Under the pieces are notes generated by a model. It did no database searches. It was not told the DNA's origin and saw nothing but the letters and a program-made list of their open reading frames with translations. Both the position numbers and the translations under genes were made by a program. Source: Prunus persica (taxonomy: Eukaryota > Streptophyta > Magnoliopsida > Rosales > Rosaceae). Taken from it: a DNA stretch of 64,000 nucleotides. The DNA lies in assembly GCF_000346465.2 (NCBI RefSeq), contig NC_034016.1:21382442-21446441 (forward strand). The letters are read 5' to 3'. Positions 57,801-64,000 of this stretch are shown here, one piece after another (position 1 is the first letter of the stretch; the number at the start of each line of letters is the position of its first letter).

Positions 57801-60800
57801 TCAATCTCCTGCAACAGTGAACATGGAAAACCCAACAGTGGTGGAGTCTATGAAGGATTCGATGGAATCTTTTCACTGTGAGATCACTGAAGTCGAAGAT
57901 GTTACTGATGGTGTATTATTTTATTCTTCAGAAAAGAAGGAGAAAGTTAAAGGGCAAGCAAAGGAAAGCCCACTCATCTCTGCAGTTCATCTGATAGGTG
58001 ATGGCGTTTCCCAGGTACAGTCTATTGGAAATCAGGCAGTTAACAACCTAGTAAGCTTTTTGAACATTGAACAAGAGTCTGATATCAACGAGCACTCTTC
58101 TGTTGAGGATGGGGTATATGATGAGATGGAGAGCCAAAACACTAAGTACATGTGTTTTAACCGTTCATCTTCCCTGCAGTCCGATACGAGTTCTGATCCC
58201 ACAAGTCTGCAGTTAGGAAGGATCTTTCGTCACATATGGTCCCAAATGCGGTCCAATAATGATATTGTGTGTTATTGTTGCTTTGTCATTGTCTTCTTGT
58301 GGAACTTCAGTTTGCTTTCTATGGTGTATCTGGCAGCGTTATTCTTGTACGCCCTATGTGTAAATTCTGGTCCAAGTTACATCTTCTGGGTTATTATGCT
58401 GATTTACACAGAAGTCTATATTTTGCTTCAGTATCTGTACCAGATTATCATCCAGCACTGGGGTTTGAGTGTTGCTTCAGACCTACTTCGTGAGTGGGGA
58501 TTTCCTGCACATAAAATCACTTCTTCTTTTGTTGTCAGTTCATTGCCTCTCTTTCTTGTCTACTTATTTACCCTCATACAGAGTTCTATAACTGCAAAAG
58601 ATGGTGAGTGGATGTCGTCTACGGACTTCGACTTCTATAGGAGGAGTGCTTTCCATGGAAAAGAGGTTCCTGTAAGTTATAGCTGGAGTGAGAAAACAAA
58701 GGAGCTGCTGCACATAATGGGAAATGCAATAAAATTGATAATCAGAAGCTTCTTTAGGTACTGGGAATCACTGACACAGGGAGCAGATTCCCCTCCTTAC
58801 TTTATTCAGGTGTCTATGGATGTCCGCTCATGGCCGGACGATGGAATTCAACCAGAAAGGATTGAGTCTGGAGTAAATCAATTGCTTAGAATCATCCATG
58901 ATGAAAGGTGCAAGCAGAAAACCCCTACTCCATGCCCTTTTGCTAGTAGGGTGCATGTTCAAAGCATTGAAAGGAGTCAAGAAAATGCAAATGTAGCGTT
59001 GGTTGTTTTCGAGGTGGTATATGCCTCCCCCATAACAGAGTGTGCTTCGGTAGAATGGTACAATTCACTTACTCCAGCAGCTGATGTGGCGAAGGAAATT
59101 CTACAAGCACAGAATGCTGGGTTTGTTGAAGAAATAGGATTCCCATACCCTATACTCTCTGTAATTGGGGGAGGCAAAAGGGACGTTGATCTGTATGCCT
59201 ATGTGTTTGGTGCCGATCTGACTGTTTTCTTTTTAGTCGCCATATTCTACCAATCTGTCATAAAAAATAAAAGTGAATTTCTGGACGTGTATCAGCTTGA
59301 AGATCAGTTTCCTAAGGAGTTTGTGTTCATCTTAATGGTTAGTTTTTCATAATTTTCTGTCGTGCTTTAAGTAGTGCAAAATCAAGTTTACTTTATGGTC
59401 TATTGCAAAAAACATGGAGTTGCAAATTTGAAGCTAAATAAATCATCTTTTGTTCTTGGTTGAAATGTATAATGTTCTCTAAAAGGATAAATGATTTTCC
59501 TTGCAGATCATCTTTTTCTTGATTGTCCTTGATCGCATAATCTACCTCTGCTCATTTGCCACTGGAAAAGTAATTTTCTACCTTTTCAACCTCATCCTCT
59601 TCACATATTCAGTTACAGAGTATGCTTGGCACATGGAGCCTTCCCACCAACATGCTGGAGGATTAGCACTTCGTGCTATATTTCTTGCAAAAGCAGTTTC
59701 TCTGGCACTGCAGGCTATACAACTGCGACATGGAATTCCTCATAAAAGCACTTTGTACCGGCAGTTTTTGACCAGTGAAATTTCACGAATTAATTACTTA
59801 GGATATCGACTATATCGCGCTCTGCCATTCCTTTATGAATTGAGATGTGCACTTGACTGGTCGTGCACAACCACATCTTTGACCATGTATGATTGGCTAA
59901 AAGTAAGTCTCTTAATCTCTCTACAGCATTCCATTATAATTAATCTTGCATTGAACTTCAACCTTTGAAAACTATGCAGTAAATTTTGATTGAACATTTG
60001 CATGTTGTTCCTGAAACTGATTTTAGCTTTCTACTTAGCTGGAGGACATACATGCGAGCTTGTACCTTGTCAAATGTGATGCAGTCTTGAATAGAGCAAA
60101 GCACAAGCAAGGAGAAAAGCAAACAAAAATGACCAAATGCTGCAACGGCATATGTCTTTTTTTTATATTGATTTGTGTTATTTGGGCTCCAATGCTGGTA
60201 AGCAACTTTCACACTCGCAGACAAGCAGACAAGTACACGTGCGCTTTGATTTTAACTTTCTCTATATCATTTCCCCTTACAGATGTATAGCAGCGGTAAC
60301 CCGACCAACATTGAAAACCCCATTAAAGATGCCAGTGTTCAGGTTGACATCAAGACAGCGAGTGGAAGGTTGAGTCTGTATCAAACCACCCTCTGTAAAA
60401 AGCTCCAATGGGATAAGCTCAACTCTGATGTTAATCTTGATCCCAAAGGTTATTTGGATACGTATAATCAGAAGGATGTCCAGTTGATATGCTGTGAAGC
60501 TGATGCAAGTACTCTGTGGCTTATCCCCAATGTGGTTCAGACAAGATTCATTCAGTCCCTTGATTGGGACACCCACATGGATATATCTTTTACTTGGGTG
60601 CTTTCCAGGGGCAGGCCCAAAGGCAAGGAAGTTGTTAAATATGAAAGAAGTGTGGATCCTCAGGATCTTCCAAAACAATCAGATGTCCAGAAAGTTCTTA
60701 ATGGCTCTATAAACAGCTTTAGGATATACAATGTTTATTCAAGATACTTCCGCGTCACTGGTTCCGGGGATGTAAGACCATTGGAACTAGAGGTACCCTC

Positions 60801-61625
60801 TCCCTCTCTCAGTTACATCTTTAACTAACGTAAGTTCTATATGTCAAATTTTGTTATCAATTTGAGATCTTGGTTTCAGGTGAGAGAGTGAGAGAAGGAG
60901 AGAGATGTTTGTATTGATCTATAGCAGTTTTTGTTGAAATGATGGAATACTATTGATTTACAGGATAATTTTGTTAGTGCGGATCTTGTCATAAATCGTG
61001 CTAATTACATCTGGTGGTCCTTCCATGACATCAATTCATCCGACGTCAATGGATGTGGAGGTTTGAGAGGACCCATGGCCATCATTGTATCTGAGGAAAC
61101 ACCGCCAGGTAAGTTTATGAAAAATGTCCTGTTTCATGTGCACAAGTTTGCTTTGTGGTTTACTAACAATATTTTTGGTTTAAATGACTTTTGTTCTTCA
61201 TTTTTGGGTGATATTTCTGATCTGCAATGTTACTTCAGAGGGTATTCTTGGTGACACCCTTAGCAAGTTCAGCATCTGGGGTCTCTACATAACATTTGTT
61301 CTTGCTGTTGGCCGCTTTATCAGACTTCAATGCTCTGACTTGAGAATGAGAATCCCCTACGAGAACCTTCCTTCCTGTGATAGGTAAGGCAACTTTGTTT
61401 TGGTCCTTCCTTCTTATATTTCATTTTCCAAACCAAGTATCAATACGAGTAATATTTTCCTGGAACTTTATGGCTCTTTTATTGTATAGGTTGATAGCCA
61501 TTTGTGAGGATATATATGCTGCAAGAGCAGAGGGTGAGCTTGGAGTTGAAGAGGTCCTTTACTGGACGCTGGTGAAGATTTACAGGTCACCACACATGCT
61601 GCTCGAATACACAAAACCCGACTAG
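48806..61625 (+). CDS. PIEZO: PIEZO mechanosensitive ion channel
   Basis: 21 exons: 48806-48854, 49300-49380, 50362-50521, 50615-50775, 51129-51285, 51400-51586, 51936-52051, 52307-52391, 53030-53245, 53328-53505, 53749-53877, 54042-54215, 54385-54618, 54942-56486, 56843-59337, 59507-59902, 60039-60197, 60283-60792, 60964-61108, 61239-61383 and 61490-61625. The sum is 7458 nt, in frame throughout, giving 2485 residues, the usual plant PIEZO length. Dozens of hydrophobic helices form the blade domains. Near residue 2096 is the PIEZO signature PFLYELRCALDW before the pore region, followed by the cap domain (exon 18) and last pore helix (exon 20, WGLYITFVLAVGRFIRL). PIEZO channels open under membrane tension and pass cations, in plants at plasma membrane or tonoplast. 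The exon 4 start and exon 5 acceptor were chosen by frame and conservation. Confidence 0.94.
54706..54816 (+). repeat. PIEZO intron 13 segment copied next to the ABCC pseudogene
   Basis: Intronic DNA (GCAGTTGAAGTTGGG … AGGGTCTACTAGAAT) with a shorter, slightly rearranged copy at 39864-39941. It contains the inverted words CTCTCATG and CATGAGAG. Confidence 0.75.
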
Positions 61626-62419
61626 ACATGCTACCTCCAGTTGACAAGGACCCAACTAGGTTGAACATTGGCATTAGGTTTGACTAACACCCATTATACA
61701 TATCAGAAATACAGATACTGATACCCAGTTATATTTGAAGAAATACAAAACAAAATTCTTTTGGCCGCCATGTAAAACTCCGGCAGCCAGAGAACCTCTG
61801 GTTTCCATGTTTAAGGATATGCACAGAGCTCAACATTTTTAGCATAGCTTTGCATAATCACAGAAGGCATAGTGGTGACATGTACACGTGTATTTCAAGA
61901 TGATTTTGATTTATCATGTATATAGTTCAATACAAGTTGGAGAAAAGCATACAACAATATTATATTTTCCAGTAGATTTCTGTTCCTTTTCCTTCAAAAA
62001 CACAGGATGTATGTGTATCAGTTGGACAAACCATGTCATGTCACCATTGTAATGACTTCACTTGAATATATTGTTGCCTTGTTGCCACCCCTCCCCTACT
62101 CAAAAGGTTTGTGAAATGAAATATGCGTAAAACCAACTACCAAAGAAAACAAAAAATACGATGGAAATTCAACCAATGCAACTCACTACAAGTATCATTT
62201 TTCCAAAGTCGACCCAAGTTCAATCGATGTGAATAACATTGTGGCTCTCCTCAAATCATCTTCATTAGTGAAGTGAACAAATAGAAATGCAATGAACACA
62301 AGTGCGGCTGGAGCATCAAAATTCCAATATGATATCAGTACGGACAAACAGACATCATTTCCACACCAGGCAAAACCTCCCAACAGAATTTTCACCGGTG
62401 ATCTTTCAACATACACTAC
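61626..62419. other. Convergent 3' flanks of PIEZO and the MBD gene
   Basis: About 800 bases with no recognised gene, holding both 3' UTRs. Confidence 0.5.
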
Positions 62420-63909
62420 TCATACACTGCCCGTCTCCTCCTCATCCTTCGGAGGTCTCATTTTTTTGTGGCTGCTATCAGAACCCTTTTTACCAACAAT
62501 CTCAGGGATAGTGTCTTCCATAACCTTTGGGCTTGCAAAGTCGAAATCTGAAGCAGATATGCCTTCGTATATGGGGTTTTCTTTTAAAAATGCTGCTATC
62601 TCATTTCGGGTTCTCACTTTTTTCCCCTTTGGTGTAATATAATAAGCATCTAGTTTGGAATAATCTTTTCTAAGCACCAAATGTCTCTTAAAACCTTCTG
62701 GGGTCTTCTGAAGGTCAGGCTTATCAATGGCCCAGGTCCTAGTGCTATTGTACTCAATATCGGCAGGATCATCACAAGACACACCAGGTTTTTTGTTGCA
62801 ATAAAACGGTTCCTCACTCATTTTGCTTCTGATTTCCTCAAACTCTTCTTCTGAATTAATCACCCTCCATTTATGGCATTCGTCACACTGCGCAGCATAT
62901 AGATCAATTGAACTTGTCCCTGTCTGTGGTTTCTGTCAAGAGAATCCAAATGGATTTAGCATATTCAATGATTTAGCCATCAAAATCAGAACCAAATTTA
63001 AACCCAACAAGAATTTGCAACTACTCATGCAGATTAAAGTCAAAATCCTATAAGAAGCATAAACACCAGATTGCATACAATTATATGAAGAAGAACAATA
63101 TACAAAGAAAGCGCAAAGTTTGTTCATTCAATTCACCCCAACTCCACTTTAATGCCACGCCAAGCTTCCCCGGTATGAGCATGTAATCCATCTCATTGTG
63201 GGATAATCATAGTCATTCCATACTTAACTTCTTAAAAATCTCTCTAAGCTAGTTATTTTCAACAACATTTGAGCAGTAAAAACAACATCTTATATGCCAT
63301 TAAAGTCATCAAGAAGCACATTTAACACCAGCTAACGCACGAAATTATGAGCATGCTTTGAAAAATTCAAATTTTATTTTAACTGAATCTAAGGTTGTAT
63401 TGTCCCTCTTTGCTAATTATGATTAAGGTGAATATCAAAGAGAAATTAAATTGAATTGGGTCAAAGAGCAGTAAATACCCTGCTACTTATCCTAGACAAA
63501 ACTGAAAAAGCAAGAATGTACCAAAAGGGGCATCATATTGCTGATCACTTGCCAATAATCTCAAGACGAGCATTTCACACCAGGCTAACATACAAGATAG
63601 TGAACATGCAAGCTTCAACTATTTTTTTTCTGAAAAATAAAAATTAAGAATGATTTCAAACTCAATCTAAACTTAGGCTTTACAATTTTATTTTCGCTAA
63701 ATGCTATCAAGGTGAAGGCTTTCCAGATTTACTTATCAACGCAAAAATAATTTGAATTGGATTAAGGAGCAGCAAATCAAATCCTCTAGCACTTATCCTT
63801 GATTGAAACACTGGAAACCCAATTTCAATGAGATATTGAGGAAAATATTGGATCAAACAGATTCTATTCGTACCTTGGACGACGTTCTAGGGGTTCTTTG
63901 GCTGTCCAT
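62420..63909 (-). CDS. MBD4: Methyl-CpG-binding domain protein with CW zinc finger (MBD4/MBD2-like)
   Basis: Two exons on the minus strand: 63874-63909 (MDSQRTPRTSSK) and 62420-62932. The sum is 549 nt, giving 182 residues, close to Arabidopsis MBD4. The CW-type zinc finger is at about residues 24-70, with cysteines in QCDECHKWR and in FYCNKKPGVSC. The MBD follows at about residues 75-135 (RTWAIDKPDLQKTPEGFKRH, LVLRKDYSKLDAYYITPKGK). A Lys/Ser-rich tail ends the protein. CW fingers read H3K4 methylation, and MBDs bind chromatin. Whether it binds methylated CpG cannot be told from the sequence. Assignment to MBD4 rather than MBD2 rests on length and order, and is moderate. Confidence 0.88.
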
Positions 63910-63963
63910 TAAGCTTTTTCTGTTCCTGGAAAATTCTTTCTCTCTTTCCTTCCTGCCAAACAG

Positions 63964-63994
63964 CCGGAGGAGGAGGAGGAGGAGGAGGAGGAGG
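63964..63994. repeat. (GGA)n microsatellite in the MBD leader
   Basis: About ten GGA units just upstream of the MBD gene start (CCT repeats on its own strand), running close to the window edge. Confidence 0.9.
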
Positions 63995-64000
63995 ATAATC

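Overview
This is a nuclear DNA window from a dicot plant. Most genes are split by GT-AG introns with AT-rich intergenic DNA. All products are plant-type: PR-1, SP1 chloroplast E3 ligase, ABP1, mTERF4, RPH1, PIEZO and GATL. Protein similarity and repeat style fit a woody rosid, perhaps Rosaceae, but the sequence alone does not prove the family.

Layout. 0.3-0.9 kb: an intronless PR-1 gene. 1.2-2.9 kb: a truncated, frameshifted copy of SP1 that ends in an array of palindromes. 3.8-6.5 kb: intact 11-exon SP1. 6.9-17.1 kb: gene-poor, with one intronless gene of unknown function (8761-9594), a 168-bp tandem duplication, a SINE split by a PIF/Harbinger-type MITE with a TTA target duplication, a second SINE, and a foldback MITE with a 9-bp target duplication. 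17.3-21.8 kb: 7-exon ALKBH10B-like RNA demethylase. 23.1-24.6 kb: BSD-domain gene (minus). 25.4-26.05 kb: small gene of unknown function. 27.3-28.3 kb: intronless GATL glycosyltransferase (minus).

29-41.4 kb is a junkyard of duplicated and broken gene pieces around one intact gene, RRP4 (32.8-34.9 kb). It holds a displaced copy of the RRP4 leader, a MYG1 first-exon fragment, a PPR pseudogene, GC-rich CCGCCTAG arrays, an ABCC transporter pseudogene, two copies of the PIEZO 5' region, and RRP4 intron/exon pieces. Palindromic arrays built on GTATAGCCGCGCGGCTATAC lie at several block junctions, here and beside the broken SP1 copy. This association is the most unusual thing in the window.

41.5-64 kb is gene-dense again: ABP1 (minus) head-to-head with mTERF4/BSM (plus), RPH1 (minus) head-to-head with PIEZO (plus, 21 exons, 2485 codons), and an MBD4-like CW-zinc-finger/methyl-CpG-binding gene (minus) at the right edge. 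From memory, ALKBH10B, ABP1 and mTERF4 are close together on Arabidopsis chromosome 4, and PIEZO, RPH1 and ALKBH10A are close together on chromosome 2. The window therefore looks like an unfractionated version of one ancestral block.

All intron positions were read by eye from frame continuity, family conservation and GT/AG signals. No searches or alignments were run.
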